A stretch of DNA of 64,000 bases, taken from the NCBI GenBank assembly GCA_029224185.1, contig CM055189.1:27961457-28025456 (forward strand), in the 5' to 3' direction. Below the pieces are notes generated by a model that saw only the letters and a program-made list of their open reading frames with translations, was not told the origin of the DNA and did no database searches. Both the position numbers and the translations under genes were made by a program. The DNA comes from Karalla daura. Lineage: Eukaryota > Chordata > Actinopteri > Chaetodontiformes > Leiognathidae. This document shows, one piece after another, positions 41,196 to 53,565 of this stretch (its first letter is position 1; each line of letters opens with the position of its first letter).

Positions 41196-44174
41196 CCCAG
41201 GTAGGTCAAAGCGTTGTCTACGTAGAGCCAAATGTTTATCACTTGGCTAATAGGGCTTTTTCCCATAGGAATGAATGGGAAAAACAGAACTCCACAAACA
41301 AACATTCGCTACGTTGCCATACTTTTACTTAGAAACTTCATTTTCATTTAAAAAATTCAAGGCCATTAACCCGTGCACCTTGTGAAATATAAACGGCGAT
41401 CCTCATCGTCGGCCCAGTGCAGCCTCTTCTCTCCATAACCCCCATTCATTTTCCCACCACTGCCATCAAAGTGAAACGTTACACTTCTACTTGCGACTGT
41501 GGCCACAGTTTTCATAGTAAAACACCATATCGCGTCAGGGCATTCTGGAGACTCTCCCCTACAGCGTGACAGTGAGCTCATATTCCAGATAGGTGAAAAC
41601 GTTGTCTCCGTAGAGCCAAAGGTTTATCACTTTATCATTTGGCTTTTTCCCATAAGAATGAATGGGAAAAACAGAACTCCACAAACAAACATTCGCAGCG
41701 TTGCCATACTTTGACTTAGAAACTTCATTTTCATTTAAAAAATTCAAGAATCTTGTGGTGTGTTTGTGTAGTGAGTTGCACGCTAATAGGTTGTATGGTT
41801 TTTCAGCAGCGCCTCTTCTCGAGGACCATGTGCTCAGGTACCTGCTCCAATGTCTCCTCTGCTGACATGGTAATACAAAGTGATGAGGCGTCCAGCTTCA
41901 ATGCACCCCAGCAGATGGCACAGGCCCTGGGAGACTCCCAGAGTTTGAAAGGGCCCCCTGAGCATTGGGCATGTCCAATCTCTTCTTAGCACCGGGCCGA
42001 CATGCGGGATCGCTGAAAAATCAGCTCTCGTTTCGCTCTTTTCACGCTGCTCCCAGCCACACCTTAAGCAGCAGACAAATTCTTTTTTCCAGTTTTGTAG
42101 GAACATTGGTGCTCTCTCATGCGGGGCAGGCCATGAACCCGTGCGCCTTGTGAAATTTAAACGACGAGCCTCATCGTAGGCCCAGTGCAGCCTCTTCTCT
42201 CCATAAGCCCCCATTCATTGTCCCACCACTGCCATCAATGTTAAACGTTACACTACTCCTCGCGACTGTGGCCACAGTTCTCACAGTACACACACCAAAT
42301 CGTGTCAGGGCGTTCTGGAGACTCTCCCCTACGGCGTGACAGTGAGCTCATATTCCAGATTGGTGAAAACGTTGTCTCCATAGAGCCAAATATTTATCAC
42401 TTGGCCAATTAGGCTTTTTCCCATAAGAATGAATGGGAAAAACAGAACTCCACAAACAAACATGAGCAACGTTGCCATACTTTGACTTTGAAACTTCATT
42501 TTCATTTCAAAAATTGAAGAATCCTGTGGTGTGTTTGTGTAGCGAGTTGCACGCTGATAGGTTGTATGGATTTTCAGCAGCGCCTCTTCTCGGCGACCAT
42601 GTGCTCAGGTACCTGCTCCAATGTCTCCTCTGCTGACATGATAATACAAAGTGATCAGGCGTCCAGCTTCAATGCACCCCAGCAGATGGCACAGGCTTTG
42701 GGAGACTCCAAGAGTGGGAAATGGCCCCCTCAGCATTGGGCATGTCCAATCTCTTCTTAGCACCGGGCCGACATGCGGGATCGCTGAAAAATCAGCTCTC
42801 GTTTCGCTCTTTTCATGCTGCTCCCAGCCACACCCTAAGCAGAAGACAAATTCTATATTCCAGTTTTGTAGGAACATTGGTGCTCTCTCATGCGGGGCAG
42901 GCCATAAACCCGTGCGCCTTGTGAAATTTAAACGACGAGCCTCACCGTCGGCCCAGTGCAGCCTCTTCTCTCCATAAGCCCCCATTCATTTTCCCACCGC
43001 TGCCATCAATGTTCAACCTTACACTTCACCACGCGACTGTGGCCACAGTTATCAAAGTCCACACACCAAATCGCGTCAGGGCGTTCTGGAGACTCTCCCC
43101 TACGGTGTGACAGTGAGCTCATATTCCAGATAGGAGAAAGCGTTGTCTCCATAGAGCCAAATATTTATCACTTGGCCAAATTGGCTTTTTCCCATAAGAA
43201 TGAATGGGAAAAACAGAACTCCACAAACCAACATTCTCAACGTTGCCATACTTTGACTTTGAAACTTCATTTTCATTTCAAAAATTGAAGAATCCTGTGG
43301 TGTGTTTGTGTAGCGAGTTGCACGCTGATAGGTTGTATGGTTTTTCAGCAGCGCCTCTTCTCGGCGACCATGTGCTCAGGTACCTGCTCCAATGTCTCCT
43401 CTGCTGACATGATAATACAAAGTGATCAGGCGTCCAGCTTCAATGCACCCCAGCAGATGGCACAGGCTTTGGGAGACTCCAAGAGTGGGAAATGGCCCCC
43501 TCAGCATTGGGCATGTCCAATCTCTTCTTAGCACCGGGTCGACATGCGGGATCGCTTAAAAATCAGCTCTCGTTTCACTCTTTTCATGCTGCTCCCAGCC
43601 ACACCCTAAGCAGAAGTCAAATTCTATATTCCAGTTTTGTAGGAACATTGGTGCTCTCTCATGCGGGGCAGGCCATAAACCCGTGCGCTTTGTGAAATTT
43701 AAACGACGAGCCTCACCGTCTGCCCAGTGCAGCCTCTTCTCTCCATAAGCCCCCATTCAATTTCACAACGCTGCCATCAATGTTAAACCTGACACTTCTA
43801 CTCGCAACTGTGGCCACAGTTTTCATAGGACACACACCAAATCGTGTCAGGGCGTTTTGGAGACTCTCCCCTACGGCGTGACAGTGAGCTCATATTCCAG
43901 ATTGGTGAAAGCGTAGTCTCCATAGAGCCAAATGTTTATCACTTGGCCAATTTGGCTTTTTCCCATAAGAATGAATGGGAAAAACAGAACTCCACAAACC
44001 AACATTCTCAACGTTGCCATACTTTGACTTTGAAACTTCATTTTCATTTCAAAAATTGAAGAATCCTGTGGTGTGTTTGTGTAGCGAGTTGCACGCTGAT
44101 AGGTTGTATGGTTTTTCAGCAGCGCCTCTTCTCGGCGACCATGTGCTCAGGTACCTGCTCCAATGTCTCCTCTG
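41196..44174 (+). repeat. 771-bp satellite array, block B first part
   Basis: Begins with a rearranged partial monomer: at about 41361 the sequence jumps from the GTTGCCATAC...ATTCAAG part to GGCCATTAACC, a loss of about 370 bp. Regular monomers then follow, with the ATGGGAAAAACAGAACTCC landmark at 41662, about 42433, 43204 and 43975. The outermost monomers differ more from the rest, as expected at an array edge. The array is interrupted at 44174 by the Rex3 insertion. Confidence 0.93.
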
Positions 44175-47100
44175 TCCATCCATCCATCCATCTTCTTCCG
44201 CTTATCCGGGGCCGGGTCGCGGGGGGAGCAGTCTAAGCAGGGACGCCCAGACCTCCCTCTCCCTGGACACTTCCTCCAGCTCTTCCGGGAGGATCCCGAG
44301 GCGTTCCCAGGCCAGCCGGGTGACATAGTCACTCCAGCGTGCCCTGGGTCTTCCCCTGGGTCTCCTCCCGGATGGACATGCCCGGAACACCTCCCTAGGG
44401 AGGCGTCCAGGAGGCATCCGATTCAGATGCCCGAGCCACCTCAGCTGGCTCCTCTCGATGTGGAGGAGCAGCGGCTCTACTCCGAGCTCCTCCCGGGTGA
44501 CAGAGCTCCTCACCCTATCTCTAAGGGAGCGCCCCGCCACTCTGCGGAGGAAACCCATTTCAGCCGCTTCTATCCGGGATCTCATTCTTTCGGTCATGAC
44601 CCAGAGTTCATGACCATAGGTGAGGGTAGGAACGTAGATCGACCGGTAAATCGAGAGCTTCGCCTTTTGGCTCAGCTCCTTCTTCACCACGACGGACCGA
44701 TACAGTGACCGCATTACTGCAGCCGCTGCACCGATCCGCCTGTCGACCTCTCGCTCCATCCTTCCCTCACTTGTGAACAAGACCCCAAGATACTTGAACT
44801 CCTCCACCTGAGGCAGGGGCTCTCCACCGACCTGAAGAGGGCATTCCACCTTTCTCCGGTCGAGAACCATGGCCTCGGACTTGGAGGTGCTGATTCTCAT
44901 CCCAGCTGCTTCACACTCCGCTGCAAACCGCCCCAGTGCATGCTGGAGGTCCTGGCTCGAGGGAGCCAATAAGACAACATCATCTGCAAAGAGCAGAGAT
45001 GAGATCCCATGACTCCCGAACCGGACCATCTCTGGCCCCCTGCTGCGCCTAGAAATTCTGTCCATAAAGGTGATGAACAGAACCGGTGACAAAGGGCAGC
45101 CCTGTCGGAGGCCTACATGCACCGGGAACAGGCCTGACTTACTGCCGGCCATGCGAACCGAGCTACTGCACCGGTCATACAGTGACCGCACGGCCCTCAG
45201 TAGAGAGCCCTGGACCCCGTACTCCCGGAGTACCCCCCACAGGACACCACGAGGGACACGGTCGAAAGCCTTCTCCAAGTCCACAAAACACATGTGGACT
45301 GGATGGGCAAACTCCCATGAACCCTCGAGCACCCTGTGGAGAGTATAGAGCTGGTCCAGTGTTCCACGGCCGGGACGAAAACCGCATTGTTCCTCCTGGA
45401 TCCGAGGTTCGACTATTGGCCGAACTCTCCTCTCTAGCACCCTGGAATAGACTTTCCCCGGGAGGCTGAGGAGTGTGATCCCCCGGTAGTTGGAACACAC
45501 CCTCCGGTCCCCCTTTTTAAAAAGAGGGACCACCACTCCAGTTTGCCACTCCAGGGGCACTGTTCCCGACTGCCACGCGATGTTGCAGAGGCGTGTCAGC
45601 CAGGACAGCCCTACAACATCCAGTGACTTGAGATACTCAGGGCGGATCTCATCCACCCCCGGAGCCTTGCCACTGGGCAGCTTGCGAACTACCTCAGTGA
45701 CTTCGGCTTGGGTGATGAATGAGTCAACCTCTGGGTCCTCAGCCTCTGCTTCTTCTAGAGAAGGCGTGACGGTGGGATTGAGGAGATCCTCGAAGTATTC
45801 CTTCCACCGGCCAATGATGTCCCCAGTCGAGGTCAAGAGCTCCCCACTTCCACTGTAAACAGTATTGGTGGGGCACTGCTTCCCCCTCCTGAGGCGCCGG
45901 ACGGTTTGCCAGAACTTCTTCGAGGCCGACCGATAGTCCTTCTCCATGGCCTCCCCGAACTTTTCCCAGGCCCGGGTTTTTGCTTCTGCAACTGCTCGCG
46001 CTGCCATCCGCTTGGCCCGTCGGTACCCGTCAGCTGTCTCAGGAGTCCCCCGAGCCAACCAGGCTCGGTAGGACTCCTTCTTCAGCTTGACGGCATCCCT
46101 TACTTCCGGTGTCCACCACCGGGTTCTGGGATTGCCGCCGCGACAGGCACCGGAGGTCTTACGGCCACAACTTTGAACAGCCGCATCCACAATGGAGGTG
46201 GAGAACATGGTCCACTCGTGCTCCACGTCTCCAGCCTCCCTCGGGATCAGGTCAAAGCTCTCCCGAATGTGGGAGTTGAAGACCTCCCTGACAGGAGATT
46301 CTGCCAGACGTTCCCAGCAGACCCTCACGATGCGCTTGGGTCTGCCAAGTCTGTCCAGCTTCCTCCCCGGCCAGCGAACCCAACTCACCACCAGGTGGTG
46401 GTCGGTTGATAGCTCAGCCCCTCTCTTTACCCGAGTGTCCAACACATACGGCCGGAGGTCAGATGATACGGCTACAAAGTCGATCATTGATCTCCGGCCT
46501 AGGGTGTCCTGGTGCCATGTGCACTGATGGACGCCCTTATGCTTGAACATGGTGTTTGTTATGGACAAACTGTTACTGGCACAGAAGTCCAGTAACAGAA
46601 CGCCGCTCGGGTTCAGATCGGGGAGGCCGTTCCTCCCGATCACGCCCCTCCAGGTTTCGCTGTCATTACCGACGTGAGCATTGAAGTCTCCCAGCAGGAC
46701 GATGGAGTCTCCGGTTGGAGCACTTTCCAGTACTCCTCCCAGGGACTCCAGGAAGCCCGGATATTTTGTGCTGCTGTTCGGCCCGCAAGCCGAAACAACA
46801 GTTAAGGTTCGGCCCCCCACCCGAAGGCGGAGGGACGCGACCCTCTCGTTCAGCGGGGAGAACTCCAACACATGGCGGCTGAGCTGGGGGGCTATAAGCA
46901 AGCCCACACCAGCTTGCCGCCTTTCACCGTGGGTAACTCCAGAGTAGTAGAGAGTCCAACCTCTCTCGAGGATTTGGGTTCCAGACCCCATACTATGTGT
47001 GGAGGTGAGCCCGACTATCTCTAGCCGGTACCGCTCCACCTCCCTCACAAGCTCAGGCTCCTTCCCCCCCAGCGAGGTAACATTCCATGTACCTAGAGCC

Positions 47101-47544
47101 AGATTTGTCGCCCTGGGATTGGTCCGTCGGGGGCCCTGCCCACGACTGCTACCCAGTTCGCTTTGCACCCGACCCCAGTCATTCGCCCTGCAGGTGGTGG
47201 GTCCACGGGGCGGCGGAGAGGATGGAGACGCCACGTAACCTCTTCGGGCTGGGCCCGGCCGGGCCCCGTGGCAGACCCGGCCACCAGGCGCTCGCTGTCG
47301 GGCCCTCCGTCCGGGCCTGGCTCCGGACGTGGGCCCCGGGCTTCCTCCGGGCAGGGTCTCGTCTCTCTCCTTTCTTGATTCCATTGGGGTCTTTTTGAAC
47401 CATTCTTAGTCTGGCCCCTCGTCCGAGACCAATTTGCCTTGGGTGACCCTACCAGGAGTTCGTGACTCCCGACAACATAGCTCTCAGGGGTCTTAAGGGC
47501 ACGCAAACCTCTCCACCACGATAAGGTGATGGTTCCCGGAGAGG
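44175..47544 (-). mobile_element. Rex3: Full-length Rex3 (RTE clade) LINE
   Basis: 3370 bp on the minus strand with the 12-bp target duplication ATGTCTCCTCTG at 44163-44174 and 47545-47556 and a 3' GGAT tetranucleotide tail (on plus, TCCATCCATCCATCCATC). The single ORF is intact. The 5' UTR is about 160 bp. The insertion lies in a satellite monomer, so it is younger than that monomer. Confidence 0.93.
44202..47384 (-). CDS. Rex3 ORF: Rex3 endonuclease-reverse transcriptase, intact (1060 codons)
   Basis: The ATG at 47384 opens a complete frame; upstream is the short 5' UTR. After a Pro/Arg/Gly-rich N-terminus (residues 1-90), the endonuclease has WNVTSL with Asn 101, GDFNAHVG with Asp 233 and Asn 235, and TDHH with Asp 328, so the active-site residues look complete. 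RT: KAPGVDEIRPEYLK near 573-586, Asp 702 in FVDLEKAFDRV, GLRQGCPLSPVLF near 748-760 and FADD at 799-802. The C-terminus keeps the TYGHELWVMTE and LRWLGHLNRMP blocks typical of Rex3. RTE-clade proteins nick and copy at the target from a single ORF. No stop or frameshift is seen, so the copy could encode active protein. No RNase H is present or expected. Confidence 0.93.
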   Translation of the reverse strand: MESRKERDETLPGGSPGPTSGARPGRRARQRAPGGRVCHGARPGPARRGYVASPSSPPPRGPTTCRANDWGRVQSELGSSRGQGPRRTNPRATNLALGTWNVTSLGGKEPELVREVERYRLEIVGLTSTHSMGSGTQILERGWTLYYSGVTHGERRQAGVGLLIAPQLSRHVLEFSPLNERVASLRLRVGGRTLTVVSACGPNSSTKYPGFLESLGGVLESAPTGDSIVLLGDFNAHVGNDSETWRGVIGRNGLPDLNPSGVLLLDFCASNSLSITNTMFKHKGVHQCTWHQDTLGRRSMIDFVAVSSDLRPYVLDTRVKRGAELSTDHHLVVSWVRWPGRKLDRLGRPKRIVRVCWERLAESPVREVFNSHIRESFDLIPREAGDVEHEWTMFSTSIVDAAVQSCGRKTSGACRGGNPRTRWWTPEVRDAVKLKKESYRAWLARGTPETADGYRRAKRMAARAVAEAKTRAWEKFGEAMEKDYRSASKKFWQTVRRLRRGKQCPTNTVYSGSGELLTSTGDIIGRWKEYFEDLLNPTVTPSLEEAEAEDPEVDSFITQAEVTEVVRKLPSGKAPGVDEIRPEYLKSLDVVGLSWLTRLCNIAWQSGTVPLEWQTGVVVPLFKKGDRRVCSNYRGITLLSLPGKVYSRVLERRVRPIVEPRIQEEQCGFRPGRGTLDQLYTLHRVLEGSWEFAHPVHMCFVDLEKAFDRVPRGVLWGVLREYGVQGSLLRAVRSLYDRCSSSVRMAGSKSGLFPVHVGLRQGCPLSPVLFITFMDRISRRSRGPEMVRFGSHGISSLLFADDVVLLAPSSQDLQHALGRFAAECEAAGMRISTSKSEAMVLDRRKVECPLQVGGEPLPQVEEFKYLGVLFTSEGRMEREVDRRIGAAAAVMRSLYRSVVVKKELSQKAKLSIYRSIYVPTLTYGHELWVMTERMRSRIEAAEMGFLRRVAGRSLRDRVRSSVTREELGVEPLLLHIERSQLRWLGHLNRMPPGRLPREVFRACPSGRRPRGRPRARWSDYVTRLAWERLGILPEELEEVSREREVWASLLRLLPPRPGPG

Positions 47545-50500
47545 ATGTCTCCTCTGCTGACATGATAATGCAAAGTGATCAGGCGTCCAGCTTCAATGCA
47601 CCCCAGCAGATGGCACAGGCTTTGGGAGACTCCAAGAGTGGGAAATGGCCCCCTCAGCATTGGGCATGTCCAATCTCTTCTTAGCACCGGGCCGACATGC
47701 GGGATCGCTGAAAAATCAGCTCTCGTTTCGCTCTTTTCATGCTGCTCCCAGCCACACCCTAAGCAGAAGACAAATTCTATATTCCAGTTTTGTAGGAACA
47801 TTGGTGCTCTCTCATGCGGGGCAGGCCATAAACCCGTGCGCTTTGTGAAATTTAAACGACGAGCCTCACCGTCGGCCCAGTGCAGCCTCTTCTCTCCATA
47901 AGCCCCCATTCAATTTCACAACGCTGCCATCAATGTTAAACCTGACACTTCTACTCGCAACTGTGGCCACAGTTTTCATAGTACACACACCAAATCGTGT
48001 CAGGGCGCTCTGGAGACTCTCCCCTACGGCGTGACAGTGAGCTCATCTTCCAGATTGGTGAAAGCGTAGTCTCCATAGAGCCAAATGTTTATCACTTGGC
48101 CAATTTGGCTTTTTCCCATAAGAATGAATGGGAAAAACAGAACTCCACAAACCAACATTCGCAACGTTGCCATACTTTGACTTTGAAACTTCATTTTCAT
48201 TTCAAAAATTGAAGAATCTTGTGGTGTGTTTGTGTATCGAGTTGCACGGTGATAGGTTGTATGGTTTTTAAGCAGCACCTCTTCTCGACGACCATGTGCT
48301 CAGGTACCTGCTCCAATGTCTCCTCTGCTGACATGGCAATACAGAGTGATGAGGCGTCCAGCTTCAATGCACGCCAGCAGATGGCACAGGCTTTGCGAGA
48401 CTCCCAGAGTGGGAAAGGGCCCCATCAGCATTGGGCATGTCCAATGTCTTCTTAGCACCAGGCCGACATGCAGGACAGCTGAAAAATCAGCTCTTGTTTC
48501 GCTCTTTTCACGCTGCTCCCAGCCACACCCTATGCAGCAGAAAAATTCTTTTTTCCAGTTTTGTAGGAACATTGGTGCTCTCTCATGCGGGGCAGGCCAT
48601 AAACCCGTGCGCCTTGTGAAATTTAAACGACGAGCCTCACCGTCGGCCCAGTGCAGCCTCTTCTCTCCATAAGCCCCCATTCATTTTCCCACCGCTGCCA
48701 TCAATGTTCAACCTTACACTTCACCTCGCGACTGTGGCCACAGTTATCAAAGTCCACATACCAAATCGCGTCAGGGCGTTCTGGAGACTCTCCCCTACGG
48801 TGTGACAGTGAGCTCATATTCCAGATAGGAGAAAGCGTTGTCTCCATAGAGCCAAATATTTATCACTTGGCCAAATTGGCTTTTTCCCATAAGAATGAAT
48901 GGGAAAAACAGAACTCCACAAACCAACATTCTCAACGTTGCCATACTTTGACTTTGAAACTTCATTTTCATTTCAAAAATTGAAGAATCCTGTGGTGTGT
49001 TTGTGTAGCGAGTTGCACGCTGATAGGTTGTATGGTTTTTCAGCAGCGCCTCTTCTCGGCGACCATGTGCTCAGGTACCTGCTCCAATGTCTCCTCTGCT
49101 GACATGATAATACAAAGTGATCAGGCGTCCAGCTTCAATGCACCCCAGCAGATGGCACAGGCCTTGGGAGACTCCAAGAGTGGGAAATGGCCCCCTCAGC
49201 ATTGGGCATGTCCAATCTCTTCTTAGCACCGGGCCGACATGCGGGATCGCTGAAAAATCAGCTCTCGTTTCGCTCTTTTCATGCTGCTCCCAGCCACACC
49301 CTAAGCAGAAGACAAATTCTATATTCCAGTTTTGTAGGAACATTGGTGCTCTCTCATGCGGGGCAGGCCATAAACCCGTGCGCTTTGTGAAATTTAAACG
49401 ACGAGCCTCACCGTCGGCCCAGTGCAGCCTCTTCTCTCCATAAGCCCCCATTCAATTTCACAACGCTGCCATCAATGTTAAACCTGACACTTCTACTCGC
49501 AACTGTGGCCACAGTTTTCATAGGACACACACCAAATCGTGTCAGGGCGTTCTGGAGACTCTCCCCTACGGCGTGACAGTGAGCTCATATTCCAGATTGG
49601 TGAAAGCGTAGTCTCCATAGAGCCAAATGTTTATCACTTGGCCAATTTGGCTTTTTCCCATAAGAATGAATGGGAAAAACAGAACTCCACAAACCAACAT
49701 TCTCAACGTTGCCATACTTTGACTTTGAAACTTCATTTTCATTTCAAAAATTGAGGAAACCTGTGGTGTGTTTGTGTAGCGAGTTGCACGCTGATAGGTT
49801 GTATGGTTTTTCAGCAGCGCCTCTTCTCGGCGACCATGTGCTCAGGTACCTGCTCCAATGTCTCCTCTGCTGACATGATAATACAAAGTGATCAGGCGTC
49901 CAGCTTCAATGCACCCCAGCAGATGGCACAGGCTTTGGGAGACTCCAAGAGTGGGAAATGGCCCCCTCAGCATTGGGCATGTCCAATCTCTTCTTAGCAC
50001 CGGGCCGACATGCGGGATCGCTGAAAAATCAGCTCTCGTTTCGCTCTTTTCATGCTGCTCCCAGCCACACCCTAAGCAGAAGACAAATTCTATATTCCAG
50101 TTTTGTAGGAACATTGGTGCTCTCTCATGCGGGGCAGGCCATAAACCCGTGCGCTTTGTGAAATTTAAACGACGAGCCTCACCGTCGGCCCAGTGCAGCC
50201 TCTTCTCTCCAAAAGCCTCCATTCAATTTCACAACGCTGCCATCAATGTTAAACCTTACACTTCTACTCGCAACTGTGGCCACAGTTTTCATAGTACACA
50301 CACCAAATCGTGTCAGGGCGTTCTGGAGACTCTCCCCTACGGCGTGACAGTGAGCTCATATTCCAGATTGGTGAAAGCGTTGTCTCCATAGAGCCAAATG
50401 TTAATCACTTGGCCAATTTGGCTTTTTCCCATAGGAATGAATGGGAAAAACAGAACTCCACAAACCAACATTCGCAACGTTGCCATACTTTGACTTTGAA

Positions 50501-50716
50501 ACTTCATTTTCATTTCAAAAATTGAAGAATCTTGTGGTGTGTTTGTGTATCGAGTTGCACGGTGATAGGTTGTATGGTTTTTAAGCAGCACCTCTTCTCG
50601 ACGACCATGTGCTCAGGTACCTGCTCCAATGTCTCCTCTGCTGACATGGCAATACAAAGTGATGAGGCGTCCAGCTTCAATGCACCCCAGCAGATGGCAC
50701 AGGCTTTGCGAGACTC
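47545..50716 (+). repeat. 771-bp satellite array, block B second part
   Basis: Resumes at the second copy of the Rex3 duplication. From about 48370 to 50716 it matches 1035-3380 at an offset of 47,336. The monomer around 48220-48455 is chimeric: its left half matches the variant at 3196-3350 (with CGGTGATAGG and TTTTTAAGCAG) and its right half the variant at 1020-1120 (with CACGCCAGCAG). It ends in GACTC at 50712-50716, directly before the next LTR. Confidence 0.93.
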
Positions 50717-51367
50717 TGTCACGGCCCTGTCTGTTTCTGTCACTGTGGTGAGTTTTGTCCTGTGCTGGGGTTCTGTCTTGTCATTTTCCTGTTTTATTTT
50801 GAAAGCCTGACCTTCCTTGTGTCTGCTCACTTGCCCTTCCCTCATGTCCCACCTGAGTCTCGTTCTCCCCTAATCACTGGTGCTTAAAGTCTGTGTCTGC
50901 CCTTTGTCTTGTCGCCAGTGCATTTTGATTTTCATTTTGATTTGGTTGCTTGTCTGTTTCAGCTCTCTTGTGCTCTCTGTTCCTTCTGGTTCTCATTGGT
51001 CTTGGTGTTTTCTGGTATTTCAGTTCGGCATTTGTGGATTTCCAGTTCCTAGTGTTTGTATTTCGAGTTCCTAGTGCTTTTCGGTCTTCTAGTGTTTCAA
51101 GCTTCTTTGTGGTCCTTTTCCTCATGTTCTCCCTGGGGTAAGCACACATCCTCATGTCTCGTCTGTGTTTTTGTCACCTTAGCTTCTTGAGTTTTTCCAT
51201 GTTTGTATCTTCACTATGGTTTGCCCCTTTTGTTAGTTGAATTCTTTGTATGGTTCCTTTTTAGTTTCTTTATTAAAATCACCATTCACGCATATTATTT
51301 GTGTATCGAGTCGTGCGTTTGGGTCCTCACTTTATTTTTAAATCACGCTCAACCTCAGGTTGTGACA
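50717..51367 (+). mobile_element. Solo LTR (651 bp), same site as 3381
   Basis: Same ends, length and GACTC duplication (50712-50716 and 51368-51372) as the other copies, at the identical monomer position, with matching flanks on both sides. The LTR at 52915 follows exactly 2198 bp later. Confidence 0.93.
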
Positions 51368-52914
51368 GACTCCCAGAGTGGGAAAGGGCCCCCTCAGCAT
51401 TGGGCATGTCCAATGTCTTCTTAGCACCAGGCTGACATGCAGGACAGCTGAAAAATCAGCTCTTGTTTCGCTCTTTTCACGCTGCTCCCAGCCACACCCT
51501 AAGCAGCAGAAAAATTCTTTTTTCCAGTTTTGTAGGAACATTGGTGCTCTCTCATGCAGGGCAGGCCATCAACCCGTGCGCCTTGTGAAATTTAAACGAC
51601 GAGCCTCACCGTCGGCCCAGTGCAGCCTCTTCTCTCCATAAGCCCCCATTCAATTTCACAACGCTGCCATCAATGTTAAACCTGACACTTCTACTCGCAA
51701 CTGTGGCCACAGTTTTCATAGGACACACACCAAATCGTGTCAGGGCGTTCTGGAGACTCTCCCCTACGGCGTGACAGTGAGCTCATATTCCAGATTGGTG
51801 AAAGCGTAGTCTCCATAGAGCCAAATGTTTATCACTTGGCCAATTTGGCTTTTTCCCATAAGAATGAATGGGAAAAACAGAACTCCACAAACCAACATTC
51901 TCAACGTTGCCATACTTTGACTTTGAAACTTCATTTTCATTTCAAAAATTGAGGAAACCTGTGGTGTGTTTGTGTAGCGAGTTGCACGCTGATAGGTTGT
52001 ATGGTTTTTCAGCAGCGCCTCTTCTCGGCGACCATGTGCTCAGGTACCTGCTCCAATGTCTCCTCTGCTGACATGATAATACAAAGTGATCAGGCGTCCA
52101 GCTTCAATGCACCCCAGCAGATGGCACAGGCTTTGGGAGACTCCAAGAGTGGGAAATGGCCCCCTCAGCATTGGGCATGTCCAATCTCTTCTTAGCACCG
52201 GGCCGACATGCGGGATCGCTGAAAAATCAGCTCTCGTTTCGCTCTTTTCATGCTGCTCCCAGCCACACCCTAAGCAGAAGACAAATTCTATATTCCAGTT
52301 TTGTAGGAACATTGGTGCTCTCTCATGCGGGGCAGGCCATAAACCCGTGCGCTTTGTGAAATTTAAACGACGAGCCTCACCGTCGGCCCAGTGCAGCCTC
52401 TTCTCTCCAAAAGCCTCCATTCAATTTCACAACGCTGCCATCAATGTTAAACCTTACACTTCTACTCGCAACTGTGGCCACAGTTTTCATAGTACACACA
52501 CCAAATCGTGTCAGGGCGTTCTGGAGACTCTCCCCTACGGCGTGACAGTGAGCTCATATTCCAGATTGGTGAAAGCGTTGTCTCCATAGAGCCAAATGTT
52601 AATCACTTGGCCAATTTGGCTTTTTCCCATAGGAATGAATGGGAAAAACAGAACTCCACAAACCAACATTCGCAACGTTGCCATACTTTGACTTTGAAAC
52701 TTCATTTTCATTTCAAAAATTGAAGAATCTTGTGGTGTGTTTGTGTATCGAGTTGCACGGTGATAGGTTGTATGGTTTTTAAGCAGCACCTCTTCTCGAC
52801 GACCATGTGCTCAGGTACCTGCTCCAATGTCTCCTCTGCTGACATGGCAATACAAAGTGATGAGGCGTCCAGCTTCAATGCACCCCAGCAGATGGCACAG
52901 GCTTTGCGAGACTC
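51368..52914 (+). repeat. 771-bp satellite array between two LTR copies
   Basis: Two monomers. Together with the preceding LTR they form a 2198-bp unit: 2 x 771 + 651 + 5. The sequence 49,400-51,367 is repeated at about 51,600-53,565 with this shift. Confidence 0.93.
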
Positions 52915-53565
52915 TGTCACGGCCCTGTCTGTTTCTGTCACTGTGGTGAGTTTTGTCCTGTGCTGGGGTTCTGTCTTGTCATTTTCCTGTTTTATTTTGA
53001 AAGCCTGACCTTCCTTGTGTCTGCTCACTTGCCCTTCCCTCATGTCCCACCTGAGTCTCGTTCTCCCCTAATCACTGGTGCTTAAAGTCTGTGTCTGCCC
53101 TTTGTCTTGTCGCCAGTGCATTTTGATTTTCATTTTGATTTGGTTGCTTGTCTGTTTCAGCTCTCTTGTGCTCTCTGTTCCTTCTGGTTCTCATTGGTCT
53201 TGGTGTTTTCTGGTATTTCAGTTCGGCATTTGTGGATTTCCAGTTCCTAGTGTTTGTATTTCGAGTTCCTAGTGCTTTTCGGTCTTCTAGTGTTTCAAGC
53301 TTCTTTGTGGTCCTTTTCCTCATGTTCTCCCTGGGGTAAGCACACATCCTCATGTCTCGTCTGTGTTTTTGTCACCTTAGCTTCTTGAGTTTTTCCATGT
53401 TTGTATCTTCACTATGGTTTGCCCCTTTTGTTAGTTGAATTCTTTGTATGGTTCCTTTTTAGTTTCTTTATTAAAATCACCATTCACGCATATTATTTGT
53501 GTATCGAGTCGTGCGTTTGGGTCCTCACTTTATTTTTAAATCACGCTCAACCTCAGGTTGTGACA
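52915..53565 (+). repeat. 5' LTR of the complete element
   Basis: 651 bp, TGTCACGG to GTTGTGACA. A TTG-initiated frame beginning at 53401 runs from here into the interior, but it has no ATG near the start. Confidence 0.93.
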
